Origin: Marivivens donghaensis
Lineage (GTDB): Bacteria; Pseudomonadota; Alphaproteobacteria; Rhodobacterales; Rhodobacteraceae
Assembly (NCBI RefSeq): GCF_011806565.1
Contig: NZ_JAATOP010000002.1
Location: forward strand, 1-64,000
Length of the DNA: 64,000 bases
Reading direction: 5' to 3'
The notes below the pieces were generated by a model, which worked only from the letters and a program-made list of their open reading frames with translations, was not told the DNA's origin and searched no databases. Position 1 is the stretch's first letter. The number at the start of each line of letters is the position of its first letter. The translations under genes and the position numbers were made by a program. This document shows, in pieces, positions 43,179 to 51,758 of this stretch.

Positions 43179-44273
43179 ATGACGCAAACCCTGACAGTTC
43201 TTGGCATCGAAAGCAGTTGCGACGACACCGCCGCAGCGATTGTCCGTCTGCAAGGCGACAAGGCCGAGGTTTTGTCCTCCATCGTCAAAGGCCAGAACGA
43301 TCTGCACGCCGAATTTGGCGGCGTAGTTCCCGAAATCGCCGCCCGCGCCCATGCCGAACGTGTCGATATCTGTGTGGAGGAAGCACTGGCCGAAAGCGGT
43401 TATGCGCTGAGCGAGCTGGATGCGATCGCCGTGACTTCTGGCCCCGGTCTTATCGGCGGTGTGCTGTCGGGCGTGATGTGCGCCAAGGGTCTCTCCGCCG
43501 CGACCGGCTTGCCGCTGATCGGTGTGAACCACCTTGCGGGCCACGCGCTGACGCCGCGCCTGACTGATAGCGTGACGTTCCCCTATCTGATGCTGCTGGT
43601 GTCGGGCGGGCATTGCCAGTTCCTGATTGCCGAAAGCTTCGACACATTCCGCCGTATCGGCGGCACCATAGACGACGCCCCCGGCGAGGCGTTCGACAAA
43701 ACCGCCCGCCTGCTGGCTCTGCCGCAACCCGGCGGTCCGCACGTCGAAAAATGTGCCAGAGACGGCGATCCCAAGAAATTTCCGCTGCCGCGTCCGCTCC
43801 TGAACCAGCCCGGTTGCGATATGTCGTTCTCCGGTCTGAAAACCGCGATCCTGCGCGCCCGTGATGGAGTTGTGGCGGAAAAGGGCGGCTTGACCGAACA
43901 GGACCGCGCCGACCTGTCGGCAGGTTTCCAAGCAGCCGTCACCGATATTCTGGTCGAGAAGACCCGCCGCGCGCTGAACGAATACTTCGCGCTTGAGCCT
44001 AAAAACCGCATCTTTGCGATTGCAGGCGGTGTGGCGGCTAACGGTCCGATCCGCGACGCGCTGATGGGCCTCTGCCGCGAGCACAACACTGAGTTCGTCG
44101 CGCCGCCGCTGCGGCTTTGCACAGATAACGCTGCGATGATCGCCTACGCAGGCGCCGTGCGGTTTGCCGAAGGCGCGAACGATCCCGAGCATCTCACGGC
44201 CCGCCCGCGCTGGCCACTGGATCAACGCGCACCAGCTTTGCTGGGTTCGGGCAAGAAGGGAGCCAAGGCATGA
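43179..44273 (+). CDS. tsaD: tRNA threonylcarbamoyladenosine transferase TsaD
   Basis: TsaD makes t6A37 on tRNAs that read ANN codons. The 364-residue protein has the ASKHA fold with '[18 protein letters not shown]' (residues about 4-21), metal-binding '[19 protein letters not shown]', '[19 protein letters not shown]', '[10 protein letters not shown]', '[15 protein letters not shown]' and '[13 protein letters not shown]'. ATG at 43179 starts the family N-terminus. It overlaps gpsA by 4 bp. Its partner tsaE is also in this window at 53350. Confidence 0.96.
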   Translation: MTQTLTVLGIESSCDDTAAAIVRLQGDKAEVLSSIVKGQNDLHAEFGGVVPEIAARAHAERVDICVEEALAESGYALSELDAIAVTSGPGLIGGVLSGVMCAKGLSAATGLPLIGVNHLAGHALTPRLTDSVTFPYLMLLVSGGHCQFLIAESFDTFRRIGGTIDDAPGEAFDKTARLLALPQPGGPHVEKCARDGDPKKFPLPRPLLNQPGCDMSFSGLKTAILRARDGVVAEKGGLTEQDRADLSAGFQAAVTDILVEKTRRALNEYFALEPKNRIFAIAGGVAANGPIRDALMGLCREHNTEFVAPPLRLCTDNAAMIAYAGAVRFAEGANDPEHLTARPRWPLDQRAPALLGSGKKGAKA

Positions 44274-45229
44274 GCATCGCAGTCGCAGGGGCAGGCGCAT
44301 TCGGAACCGCGCTCGCCGTTTCACTGGCACAAAACGGTCCGGTGACGCTATGGGCGCGTGACGCTGAAGCCGTGAAAACGATGTCTGAGACTCGTCAGAA
44401 CCCACGTCTGGACGGAGTAACTCTGCACGAAAACATCCACGTTTCCGCCGATATAGAGACTGTTTTTGCTGCCGACACGATCCTGCTAGCCGTTCCCGCG
44501 CAAAAGCTGCGGGGCTTCCTGTCTGAACATGCGGACCGCCTCGAAGGCAAGTCGCTCGTGTCCTGCGCCAAGGGTATCGATGCCTCGACGATGACCGGTA
44601 CCGTGACCTCTATCCGTGAGGTCGTGCCCGAGTCCACCGCCGCGCTCCTGACTGGGCCGAGCTTCGCCGCCGATATCGCCCGTAACCTGCCGACCGCGCT
44701 GACGCTGGCCTGTCAGGATGACGAGGCAGGCGCGCTGCTGCAAAAGCAACTCACCACGCCGAACCTTCGCCTTTATCGGACCACCGATACCGTCGGCGCA
44801 GAGCTTGGCGGCTCGCTCAAGAACGTCATGGCGATCGCCTGCGGTGCCTGCATCGGCGAAGGCATGGGCGACAGCGCCCGCGCCGCGCTGATGACCCGCG
44901 GCATGACCGAGATGATGCGCCTCGCGGGTGCGCTGGGCGGACGGCCGGACACGATGATGGGCCTTTCGGGCTTCGGTGACCTCGTCCTGACCTGCACCTC
45001 CGAACAATCGCGCAATTACCGCTACGGCCTTGCGCTGGGGCGTCAGGAAAACTTTGATCCGTCGATCACCGTCGAGGGCGTCGCGACCACTCACGCCGTG
45101 GCCAAACTGGCACGTGCGCGCGGGATCGACATGCCGATCGTCACCATGCTTGCCGAACTGCTGGAGCATGATGTGAGTGTTGCGGAAGCTATTCAGGCGC
45201 TGTTCTCGCGCCCGCTGAAGGAGGAATAA
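44270..45229 (+). CDS. gpsA: Glycerol-3-phosphate dehydrogenase [NAD(P)+]
   Basis: GpsA reduces dihydroxyacetone phosphate to sn-glycerol 3-phosphate for phospholipids. The 319-residue protein has the nucleotide-binding '[19 protein letters not shown]' (residues about 4-22), '[15 protein letters not shown]', '[19 protein letters not shown]', '[18 protein letters not shown]' with the catalytic Lys, and '[19 protein letters not shown]'. It is coupled to tsaD by 4 bp, and YciI follows directly. Confidence 0.95.
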   Translation: MSIAVAGAGAFGTALAVSLAQNGPVTLWARDAEAVKTMSETRQNPRLDGVTLHENIHVSADIETVFAADTILLAVPAQKLRGFLSEHADRLEGKSLVSCAKGIDASTMTGTVTSIREVVPESTAALLTGPSFAADIARNLPTALTLACQDDEAGALLQKQLTTPNLRLYRTTDTVGAELGGSLKNVMAIACGACIGEGMGDSARAALMTRGMTEMMRLAGALGGRPDTMMGLSGFGDLVLTCTSEQSRNYRYGLALGRQENFDPSITVEGVATTHAVAKLARARGIDMPIVTMLAELLEHDVSVAEAIQALFSRPLKEE

Positions 45230-45502
45230 ATGCTCTATACCATCATCACCAAAGACAAAGAGGGCGCGCTTCAGACCCGCCTCGACAACCGCGAAGCGCA
45301 TCTGGCCTACATCGCCGACACCGGCGTGGTGCAGATGGCGGGTCCGTTCATCAATGCAGACGGCGAGATGCACGGATCGATGATCATTCTGGATGTCGAA
45401 GACCGCGCGGCCGCCGAAGCATGGGCCGAGAGCGACCCCTATGCCAAAGCCGGTCTGTTCGAGCGCGTGCGCATCGAGCAGTGGAAAAAGGTCATCGGCT
45501 GA
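45230..45502 (+). CDS. YciI family protein
   Basis: The 90-residue protein is a YciI domain: 'LDNREAHLAYIADTGVVQMA' (about residues 18-37) has the conserved His, and 'DVEDRAAAEAWAESDPYAKA' ends the ferredoxin-like fold. Enzymatic function is unclear in this family. AAGGAGG lies before the ATG, inside the gpsA end. The stop overlaps the EVE gene start (TGATG). Confidence 0.92.
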   Translation: MLYTIITKDKEGALQTRLDNREAHLAYIADTGVVQMAGPFINADGEMHGSMIILDVEDRAAAEAWAESDPYAKAGLFERVRIEQWKKVIG

Positions 45503-45918
45503 TGCCCTACTGGCTGTTCAAATCCGAGCCCGACGTTTTTGGTTGGGACGATCTCGTCGCCAAAGGGGATGCGGGCGAAGAATGGGACGGCGTGCGCAAC
45601 TATCAGGCCCGCAACAACATGCGGGCCATGAAACTGGGTGACCGCGGCTTTTTCTACCATTCTCGCAAGGGGTTAGAGGTCGTCGGGATCGTCGAGGTTT
45701 ACGCCGAGGCGCATCAGGACAGCAAGACCGACGATGTCCACTGGGAATGCGTCGACGTCAAAGCTGTCGAGAAACTGCCCAATCCCGTGTCGCTCGACCT
45801 GATCAAAACCGACGAACGTCTGGCTGATATGGTGCTGGTGAAGAACTCCCGTCTGTCGGTCCAGCCTGTGACCGATGAGGAATGGAACCTCATCTGCGCG
45901 CTCGGCGGATTGTCGTAG
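45502..45918 (+). CDS. EVE domain-containing protein
   Basis: The 138-residue protein is a single EVE (PUA-like) domain: 'MPYWLFKSEPDVFGWDDL' at the start, 'WDGVRNYQARNNMRAMKLGD' (about 29-48) and 'GFFYHSRKGLEVVGIVEVY'. EVE proteins bind modified bases in DNA or RNA. Start and coupling to yciI are set by TGATG. The gene is usual in this position after gpsA-yciI, so this copy is a housekeeping type and not a defence fusion. Confidence 0.93.
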   Translation: MPYWLFKSEPDVFGWDDLVAKGDAGEEWDGVRNYQARNNMRAMKLGDRGFFYHSRKGLEVVGIVEVYAEAHQDSKTDDVHWECVDVKAVEKLPNPVSLDLIKTDERLADMVLVKNSRLSVQPVTDEEWNLICALGGLS

Positions 45919-45966
45919 GAGAATTCCGCCGCCGCTCCTATCATCCTGAGTAAACAGGAGGGCAAA

Positions 45967-46362
45967 ATGGGAATGCTTTCAGTGATTGTAGCCGCTGCGG
46001 CGGCATGGATTTTCGGAGCCGTTTGGTACATGGCCCTGTCGAAGCCGTGGCTCGAGGCGTCCGGCATCGAATGCGACGAAAACGGCAAGCCGAAGAATGG
46101 CGGCAGCCCGGTGCCGTTTATCCTGTCGGCCATCGCGATGCTGATCGTCGCGGGTATGATGCGCCATCTGTTCATAATGTCCGGAATCGTGACGCTTGGC
46201 GCAGGGATTGTCTCCGGTCTCGGGATCGGAGCGTTCTTCATCGCGCCGTGGATCATGATCAACAACGCCTACGGGATGCGCCCGTTCAAGCTGACCGCCA
46301 TCGATAGCGGCTACGCCATTTTCGGCTGCGCGATCATCGGCGCGGTACTTGTTCTGTTATGA
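45967..46362 (+). CDS. DUF1761 family membrane protein
   Basis: The 131-residue protein has four predicted spans and the DUF1761 pattern: 'AAAAWIFGAVWYMALSKPWL' (about residues 8-27), 'VPFILSAIAMLIVAGMMRHL', and 'WIMINNAYGMRPFKLTAIDS' with the last span 'GYAIFGCAIIGAVLVL'. Function is unknown. AAACAGGAGGGCAAA gives a strong ribosome site. A GC hairpin follows the stop. Confidence 0.88.
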   Translation: MGMLSVIVAAAAAWIFGAVWYMALSKPWLEASGIECDENGKPKNGGSPVPFILSAIAMLIVAGMMRHLFIMSGIVTLGAGIVSGLGIGAFFIAPWIMINNAYGMRPFKLTAIDSGYAIFGCAIIGAVLVLL

Positions 46363-46367
46363 AAAGC

Positions 46368-46394
46368 GGGGTCCGGCCTTGCTGGTCGGACCCC
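46368..46394 (+). terminator. GC hairpin after the DUF1761 gene
   Basis: GGGGTCCG (46368-46375) and CGGACCCC (46387-46394) pair perfectly, 6 bp after the stop codon. No T-run follows. The rest of the gap to 46505 shows no other feature I can name. Confidence 0.5.
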
Positions 46395-46505
46395 TATCCC
46401 CCGCGCTCCCACACGCAGGTTGGTCCAGCCATTCTGGCCGCTTCATCCAAGGGTAGGGCCGCGCTCATCGCAGAGCAAACCAAATGCCCTGCGGATTTAA
46501 GGCAA

Positions 46506-46841
46506 TTACTTGTAGTAAGCCTCTTTACCGAAATGCTTGGTCAGCATGTAGTAGACCACGACGCGGTATTTACGCTCGGCATTGTAGATTTCCATCACGA
46601 CGTCGATCCCGTCATCCAGCTCCGGCCCGTCGCGCAGGCTGAGCTTCTTGATCAGGTAGTTGCGCTTGATCTGTTTGATCTCGGCGGGCGAGGTCTCGTC
46701 CACGTAGTGGGTGTTTTCATGGTAGATCAGCGGACCGCATCCGAGCGTGACCTTGGTGAGCAGGTCCATGTCGGGCACCATTCCGCACTTGGTGCGCAGG
46801 TCCTCGGCATAGCTTGCGATCAACTCGTCACGTATTCCCAT
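46506..46841 (-). CDS. DUF2853 family protein
   Basis: The 111-residue protein agrees with DUF2853: 'SYAEDLRTKCGMVPDMDLL' (about residues 10-28), 'TLGCGPLIYHENTHYVDETS', 'KRNYLIKKLSLRDGPELDDG' and 'YRVVVYYMLTKHFGKEAYY'. It is small, soluble and mostly helical. Function is unknown. It stands alone on the minus strand between the DUF1761 gene and the ahcY terminator. Confidence 0.88.
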   Translation of the reverse strand: MGIRDELIASYAEDLRTKCGMVPDMDLLTKVTLGCGPLIYHENTHYVDETSPAEIKQIKRNYLIKKLSLRDGPELDDGIDVVMEIYNAERKYRVVVYYMLTKHFGKEAYYK

Positions 46842-46897
46842 GAAACCCTCCAGCAGTCCGCTTGACGCAGAGGTAGGGTAAGCCGCGAGAATTGTTC

Positions 46898-46933
46898 TGA
46901 AAAGAAAGAAAAACGCCGCCCCGAAGGGCGGCG
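46898..46933 (-). terminator. Intrinsic terminator of ahcY
   Basis: On the minus strand CGCCGCCC-TTCG-GGGCGGCG (46933 down to 46914) is followed by TTTTTCTTTCTTTT. The stable tetraloop stem starts 8 bp past the ahcY stop. Confidence 0.92.
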
Positions 46934-46940
46934 CTTGGAA

Positions 46941-48329
46941 TTAGTAGCGGTAGTGTTCCGGCTTGAACGGGCCTTCCGGCGTTACGCCGATGTAGTCGGC
47001 CTGCTCTTTGCTGAGCTTCGACAGCTTCACGCCGATACGTTCGAGGTGGAGGCTGGCGACCTTTTCGTCGAGGTGCTTGGGCAGGATGTAAACGCCCGGA
47101 GCGTATTCATCGTGCTTGGTCCACAGTTCGATCTGCGCGAGCACCTGGTTGGTGAACGACGCGGACATCACGAACGACGGGTGGCCAGTGGCGTTGCCGA
47201 GGTTCAGCAGACGACCTTCGGAGAGGAGGATGATGCGGCTGCCCGAGGGCATCTCGATCATGTCGACCTGATCCTTGATGTTGGTCCACTTATGGTTACG
47301 CAGCGAGGCGACCTGAATTTCGTTGTCGAAGTGGCCGATGTTGCCGACGATCGCCATGTCCTTCATCTCGCGCATGTGCTCGATGCGGATGACGTCCTTG
47401 TTGCCGGTGGTGGTGACGAAGATGTCAGCCGACGCAACAGCGTCTTCGAGGGTGACGACTTCGAAACCGTCCATAGCAGCCTGAAGCGCGCAGATCGGGT
47501 CGACTTCGGTGACCTTCACGCGGGCACCAGCGCCGCGGAGCGAAGCAGCCGAGCCCTTGCCGACGTCGCCGTAACCGCAAACGACAGCGACCTTACCGGC
47601 CATCATGGTGTCGGTGGCGCGGCGGATACCGTCGACCAGCGATTCCTTACAGCCGTACTTGTTGTCGAACTTCGACTTGGTGACGGAGTCGTTGACGTTG
47701 ATCGCGGGGAACGGCAGCTGGCCGTTCTTTTGCAGTTCGTACAGGCGGTGAACGCCGGTGGTGGTTTCTTCCGAAACGCCGAGGATCTGGTCGCGGATCT
47801 TTGTGAACCAACCCGGGGAGGCTTCCATGCGCTTCTTGATCTGCGCTTTGATGACAGCTTCTTCGTCCGACTGCGGGACGGGGATGATATCTTCACCAGC
47901 TTCGGCGCGTGCGCCGAGCAGAACGTAGAGGGTCGCGTCGCCACCATCGTCGAGGATCAGGTTCGGGCCGTCTTCGAACATGAAGGACTTGTCGAGGTAG
48001 TCCCAGTGTTCTTCGAGGCTCTGGCCCTTGATCGCAAAGACCGGAATGCCGGCTTCGGCGATCGCAGCGGCAGCGTGGTCCTGCGTTGAGAAGATGTTGC
48101 ACGATGCCCAGCGCACGTCCGCGCCCAGCGCAACCAGCGTTTCGATCAGGCAAGCGGTCTGGATGGTCATGTGCAGCGAACCGACGATGCGGGCACCGGT
48201 GAGCGGCTTGCTTTCACCGTACTCGGCGCGCAGAGCCATCAGGCCCGGCATTTCGGTTTCGGCGATGTCGAGTTCTTTGCGGCCATAGCCGGCCAGCGCG
48301 ATATCTTTGACGATGTAGTCGTTGGCCAT
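46941..48329 (-). CDS. ahcY: Adenosylhomocysteinase
   Basis: AhcY splits S-adenosylhomocysteine to homocysteine and adenosine, keeping SAM methylation going. The 462-residue protein has '[19 protein letters not shown]' (about residues 50-68), '[18 protein letters not shown]', the NAD-binding '[20 protein letters not shown]' and the C-terminal '[19 protein letters not shown]' and '[10 protein letters not shown]'. ATG at 48329 has GAGGG upstream. In Rhodobacter ahcY lies near regA; here an HD hydrolase gene lies between them. Confidence 0.97.
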   Translation of the reverse strand: MANDYIVKDIALAGYGRKELDIAETEMPGLMALRAEYGESKPLTGARIVGSLHMTIQTACLIETLVALGADVRWASCNIFSTQDHAAAAIAEAGIPVFAIKGQSLEEHWDYLDKSFMFEDGPNLILDDGGDATLYVLLGARAEAGEDIIPVPQSDEEAVIKAQIKKRMEASPGWFTKIRDQILGVSEETTTGVHRLYELQKNGQLPFPAINVNDSVTKSKFDNKYGCKESLVDGIRRATDTMMAGKVAVVCGYGDVGKGSAASLRGAGARVKVTEVDPICALQAAMDGFEVVTLEDAVASADIFVTTTGNKDVIRIEHMREMKDMAIVGNIGHFDNEIQVASLRNHKWTNIKDQVDMIEMPSGSRIILLSEGRLLNLGNATGHPSFVMSASFTNQVLAQIELWTKHDEYAPGVYILPKHLDEKVASLHLERIGVKLSKLSKEQADYIGVTPEGPFKPEHYRY

Positions 48330-48434
48330 GATGAGCCCTCTCCGTATGTCGTTTGCGTGATGCCATAGCACCGGTTTGCCTTCTCGACAACGGCACGGGG
48401 GGAGGCTTAATTAAGGCCTCGACACGGGGGCAAC

Positions 48435-49028
48435 ATGAAACAACCACGCGCATGGCAGAGGATGCTGTCGGGCCGCAGGCTCGATCTGCTCGATCCGACA
48501 CCGATGGACATCGAAATCGAGGACATTGCGCACGGCCTTGCCTTCGTTGCGCGCTGGAACGGTCAGACCATCGGTGACTGGCCTTATTCCGTGGCCGAAC
48601 ACTCGCTCCTGGTCGAAGAAATCTTCCGGATGCAGAACCCCTCCGCCCCTGTGAAATGGCAGATGGCGGCGCTGCTTCATGACGCACCCGAGTACGTGAT
48701 CGGCGATATGATCAGCCCTGTGAAAGCCGCTGTTGGTCCGTCGTACGGAGAGCTGGATACTCGCCTCACCGCCGCGATCCACATCCGGTTTGGCGTACCC
48801 GCACAGATCCCGGCGACCATCAAGAAAAAGATTAAAGCGGCGGATAAGGTCAGCGCTTGGCTGGAAGCGACGCGGATCGCAGGATTTACCGAGGCTGAAG
48901 CGACCAAGCTATTCGGCAAAATCGACCCTGTTTATGCCGAAAAGCTGGATATCCACCTGCGGCCTCCTGTCGAGGTCCGTCGGGATTTCACCGCACGTCA
49001 TGCGGAGCTTCTTGCTGCATTGAAGTGA
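48435..49028 (+). CDS. HD-domain hydrolase, YfbR-like
   Basis: The 197-residue protein has HD-type metal ligands: 'YSVAEHSLLVEEIFRM' (first His, about residues 51-66), 'QMAALLHDAPEYVIGDMISP' (His-Asp, about 76-95) and a later Asp in 'KIKAADKVSAWLEATRIAGF'. This layout is that of YfbR-type 5'-nucleotidases acting on deoxynucleoside monophosphates. It is divergent from ahcY; its stop abuts the convergent regA stop with no gap. Confidence 0.85.
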   Translation: MKQPRAWQRMLSGRRLDLLDPTPMDIEIEDIAHGLAFVARWNGQTIGDWPYSVAEHSLLVEEIFRMQNPSAPVKWQMAALLHDAPEYVIGDMISPVKAAVGPSYGELDTRLTAAIHIRFGVPAQIPATIKKKIKAADKVSAWLEATRIAGFTEAEATKLFGKIDPVYAEKLDIHLRPPVEVRRDFTARHAELLAALK

Positions 49029-49580
49029 TTACTTCGGGCTACGCTTTGCCAGAATACGCTGGAGCGTACGGCGATGCATGTTCAGGCGGCGCGCGGTTTC
49101 CGACACGTTGCGATCACACATCTCGTAGACGCGCTGGATATGCTCCCAACGCACACGGTCCGCGCTCATCGGGTTTTCCGGCGGCGGCGGCAGCGCGTCA
49201 CCACGGGCGAGCAAAGCGTTCACGATGTCGTCGGCATCGGCAGGCTTGGACAGGTAGTCGGTCGCACCGATTTTGACCGCAGCAACGGCAGTCGCAATCG
49301 CTCCGTAGCCCGTCAGAACAACGATGCGGCTATCGGGACGGCGTTCGCGCAGGGTTTCAACCACGTCGAGGCCGTTACCGTCTTCAAGCCGAAGATCGAC
49401 CACGGCATAGGCAGGCGGGCGACCCGTCGCGATAGCGCGTCCTGCGACGACAGAACCGGCTGTTTCCACCTCGAATCCGCGTTTTTCCATCGCGCGAGCG
49501 AGGCGTTTCAGAAATGCCTCGTCGTCGTCGACCAGAAGGAGGGACTTGTCAGTGCCCAGATCCAGCGGTTCGTTGTCCAT
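49029..49580 (-). CDS. regA: Redox response regulator, RegA/PrrA/ActR family
   Basis: The 183-residue regulator has a receiver domain (acidic pocket Asp18-Asp20, phosphorylated Asp62 in 'YAVVDLRLEDGNGLDVV', 'VVLTGYGAIATAVAAVKIGA', Lys in 'DYLSKPADADDI'), a Pro-rich linker (about residues 131-138) and a Fis-type helix-turn-helix ('RNVSETARRLNMHRRTLQRI'). This is the near-invariant RegA design, which controls respiration, and photosynthesis or CO2/N2 fixation where present, in response to redox. It lies 54 bp after senC and near divergent regB. Confidence 0.94.
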   Translation of the reverse strand: MDNEPLDLGTDKSLLLVDDDEAFLKRLARAMEKRGFEVETAGSVVAGRAIATGRPPAYAVVDLRLEDGNGLDVVETLRERRPDSRIVVLTGYGAIATAVAAVKIGATDYLSKPADADDIVNALLARGDALPPPPENPMSADRVRWEHIQRVYEMCDRNVSETARRLNMHRRTLQRILAKRSPK

Positions 49581-49634
49581 CGGTACTGCCTACTCAATTA
49601 CGTCTGTCAGGGGTAACGGGCCAAGCGCGTCAGG

Positions 49635-50261
49635 TCAATTTGCGCCGACCGCGTCAACGATACAAGCAGTACGTTCGGCCACCGTCTCCGGATCATCGGT
49701 GTGGCTGAAGTAGTCCACAACACCCATCCCCGGAATGTTCAGGTAAGTGTAGGTCGAGTGGTCGACGAGGTAGTAGTCGGGATCGCCGTTCGCTTCCTTT
49801 GCAAAATAGGTCTTGTAGGCTTTCGACGCAGCGGTGGTCTGCTCGATGCTGCCAGTCAGACCGATCATGCGTTCATGGAAGTTATTCGCAAAGTAGCCCA
49901 CAGCTTCGGGGGTATCGCGCTCGGGGTCAATTGAGATGAAGATCGGGGTGACTTCCGTGCCCTGCTCGTCCAGCAGGTCGGTCGCAACCGCGTTGCGCAT
50001 CGCATCCGTCGGGCAGATGTCGGGGCAGAAGGTGTAGCCGAAGTAGACCAGCGAAGGCTCTGTAATCACATCCTCGTTGGTGACGGTCTCACCATTGGAA
50101 TTGACCAGCTCGAACGGACCGCCAACGGCGCCACCAGCAATCGCACCAGCACCGCACGCAGCCAGAGCAGCATTGGTAGATTTCATTTTCGTCGCGATGA
50201 ATGTGCCAGCCAGAAACAGGGCGGCGACAACGACTGCAACGATCGCGATTTTCTTTTCCAT
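49635..50261 (-). CDS. senC: SCO1/SenC/PrrC family copper chaperone
   Basis: The 208-residue protein has one N-terminal span (about residues 5-25) and a periplasmic thioredoxin-like SCO domain with the copper-binding Cys pair in 'GYTFCPDICPTDAMRN' (C-x3-C, about 75-90) and a distal His in 'YLVDHSTYTYL'. It helps load CuA into cytochrome oxidase and in Rhodobacter tunes RegB signalling. AAGGAG precedes the ATG. It is divergent from regB with an 81-bp shared region. Confidence 0.93.
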   Translation of the reverse strand: MEKKIAIVAVVVAALFLAGTFIATKMKSTNAALAACGAGAIAGGAVGGPFELVNSNGETVTNEDVITEPSLVYFGYTFCPDICPTDAMRNAVATDLLDEQGTEVTPIFISIDPERDTPEAVGYFANNFHERMIGLTGSIEQTTAASKAYKTYFAKEANGDPDYYLVDHSTYTYLNIPGMGVVDYFSHTDDPETVAERTACIVDAVGAN

Positions 50262-50342
50262 GAGCGTGCTCCTTTGTTGTCGCATTGATCGCGTGAATGG
50301 CGGGCAATAACAATAGGAGCACATTGCCGCACCGAGGACAGC

Positions 50343-51695
50343 ATGGCCGCAAGCGAAGAACTCGATATTCACGACCGCGAACGCAGCAGCTGGGTCAAGC
50401 TCAGAACGCTGGTGATCCTGCGCTGGATCGCGATCATCGGCCAGATGGGCACGCTGATCGTCGCCCAGCAACTGTTCCGTCTGCACCTTGAGGTCGGTCT
50501 GGCCGCCGCGACCATCGGCGCGTCCATTGTCGCGAACCTGTTCTTCTCTTTCCTCTATCCCGAAACGAAGCGCCTGTCGGAGAGCGAGGCGTTCCTGATG
50601 CTGCTCTTCGATTTGTTGCAGCTAGGTCTGCTGCTGTATCTGACGGGCGGTCTGAACAATCCCTTCGCCGTGCTGGTGCTGGCACCCGTCACCATCGCCG
50701 CGACGTTCCTGCAAATGCGCAACACCGCGATCCTCGGGTTTCTGGCGGTCGGTATCATCTCTGCGCTGGGCATGTGGTATATCCCGCTCGAAGGCGCGGA
50801 CGGTCTGGTGCTGGCTCTGCCGCTGATCTTCCTGTTCGGCTCGTGGGCCGCGTTGACCATCGGTGTCGTTTTCCTTGCCGTTTATGCCCGCCAGATCACG
50901 TCAGAGGTCAACGACATGTCCGAGGCGCTTCTGGCGACCCAGATGGCCTTGGCCCGCGAACAGAAACTGACGGACCTCGGCGGCGTCATCGCGGCGGCGG
51001 CGCACGAACTTGGCACGCCGCTCGCCACGATCAAACTGGTGAGCAAGGAGCTACTGGACGAGGTCGAGGACCGCCCCGAGGTTTATGAGGACATCGCCCT
51101 GATCGCCGAACAGGCCGACCGGTGCCGCGATATCATGCGGTCGATGGGGCAAGCGGGGAAAGACGACCTCCACATGCGGCGCGCGCCCCTACAGGCGATA
51201 TTGGAAGAGGCCGCTTCACCGCACATGCAGCGCGGCAAGGAGATCTCGTTCTCGGTCAACGCCAATACAGAACACCCGCAGCGCCAGCCGATTTTCTTCC
51301 GTAGGCCCGAGATTATCCACGGCCTTCGTAACCTCGTGCAGAACGCTGTCGATTTCGCGGCGACAGAGGTGAAGATCGAGAGCACTTGGGATGAGACCAC
51401 CGTTCGCCTGAGGATCAGCGATGACGGTCCGGGCTATCCCACCACCATCATCGGACGCATCGGCGATCCGTTCGTGCGCCGCCGCAAGGAAACCGAAAAC
51501 CGCCCAGGATACGAAGGCATGGGCCTCGGTCTGTTTATTGCGAAGACACTGCTCGAACGGTCCGGCGCCAAGTTGGATTTTGCCAACGAAGAAGTCGGCG
51601 GCGCGATCGTCATGGTCCAATGGCCCCGCGATATCGTTGATCCCGAGCGCGGAAAACGCGAGGCGCTGGGCGAGAACCTCCCTATTCTGCCCTAG
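50343..51695 (+). CDS. regB: Redox-sensing histidine kinase, RegB/PrrB/ActS family
   Basis: The 450-residue kinase has six spans (about residues 20-185) including the quinone-binding loop 'TGGLNNPFAVLVLAP' (about 98-112), the H-box 'AAAAHELGTPLATIKL' with His221, the redox Cys261 in 'EQADRCRDIMRSMG', and the ATP-binding N and G boxes ('HGLRNLVQNAVDFA', 'ISDDGPGYP', 'GYEGMGLGLFIAKTLL'). Both sensing sites of the family are intact. It is divergent from senC and regA, its response regulator. GAGGA lies before the ATG. Confidence 0.95.
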   Translation: MAASEELDIHDRERSSWVKLRTLVILRWIAIIGQMGTLIVAQQLFRLHLEVGLAAATIGASIVANLFFSFLYPETKRLSESEAFLMLLFDLLQLGLLLYLTGGLNNPFAVLVLAPVTIAATFLQMRNTAILGFLAVGIISALGMWYIPLEGADGLVLALPLIFLFGSWAALTIGVVFLAVYARQITSEVNDMSEALLATQMALAREQKLTDLGGVIAAAAHELGTPLATIKLVSKELLDEVEDRPEVYEDIALIAEQADRCRDIMRSMGQAGKDDLHMRRAPLQAILEEAASPHMQRGKEISFSVNANTEHPQRQPIFFRRPEIIHGLRNLVQNAVDFAATEVKIESTWDETTVRLRISDDGPGYPTTIIGRIGDPFVRRRKETENRPGYEGMGLGLFIAKTLLERSGAKLDFANEEVGGAIVMVQWPRDIVDPERGKREALGENLPILP

Positions 51696-51758
51696 CATTT
51701 ACTGCGGATTAACTGCGTTCGCGCACCTTGCTGGCGTACTCAGTAGGGATTCGCGCTC

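Noticed and set aside
43110-44405. Long N-terminal extension of hemD across the tsaD gene
   Set aside because: The HemD domain begins at the ATG at 43109 with a ribosome site; the extension is antisense to tsaD.
45502-45918. EVE domain protein as a defence component
   Set aside because: It is a single-domain protein in a gpsA-yciI housekeeping row, with no nuclease or helicase partner.
48330-48434. Possible S-adenosylhomocysteine riboswitch before ahcY
   Set aside because: The 105-bp leader contains only a short GGCCTTAATTAAGCC palindrome; I could not fold it into the known SAH riboswitch core.
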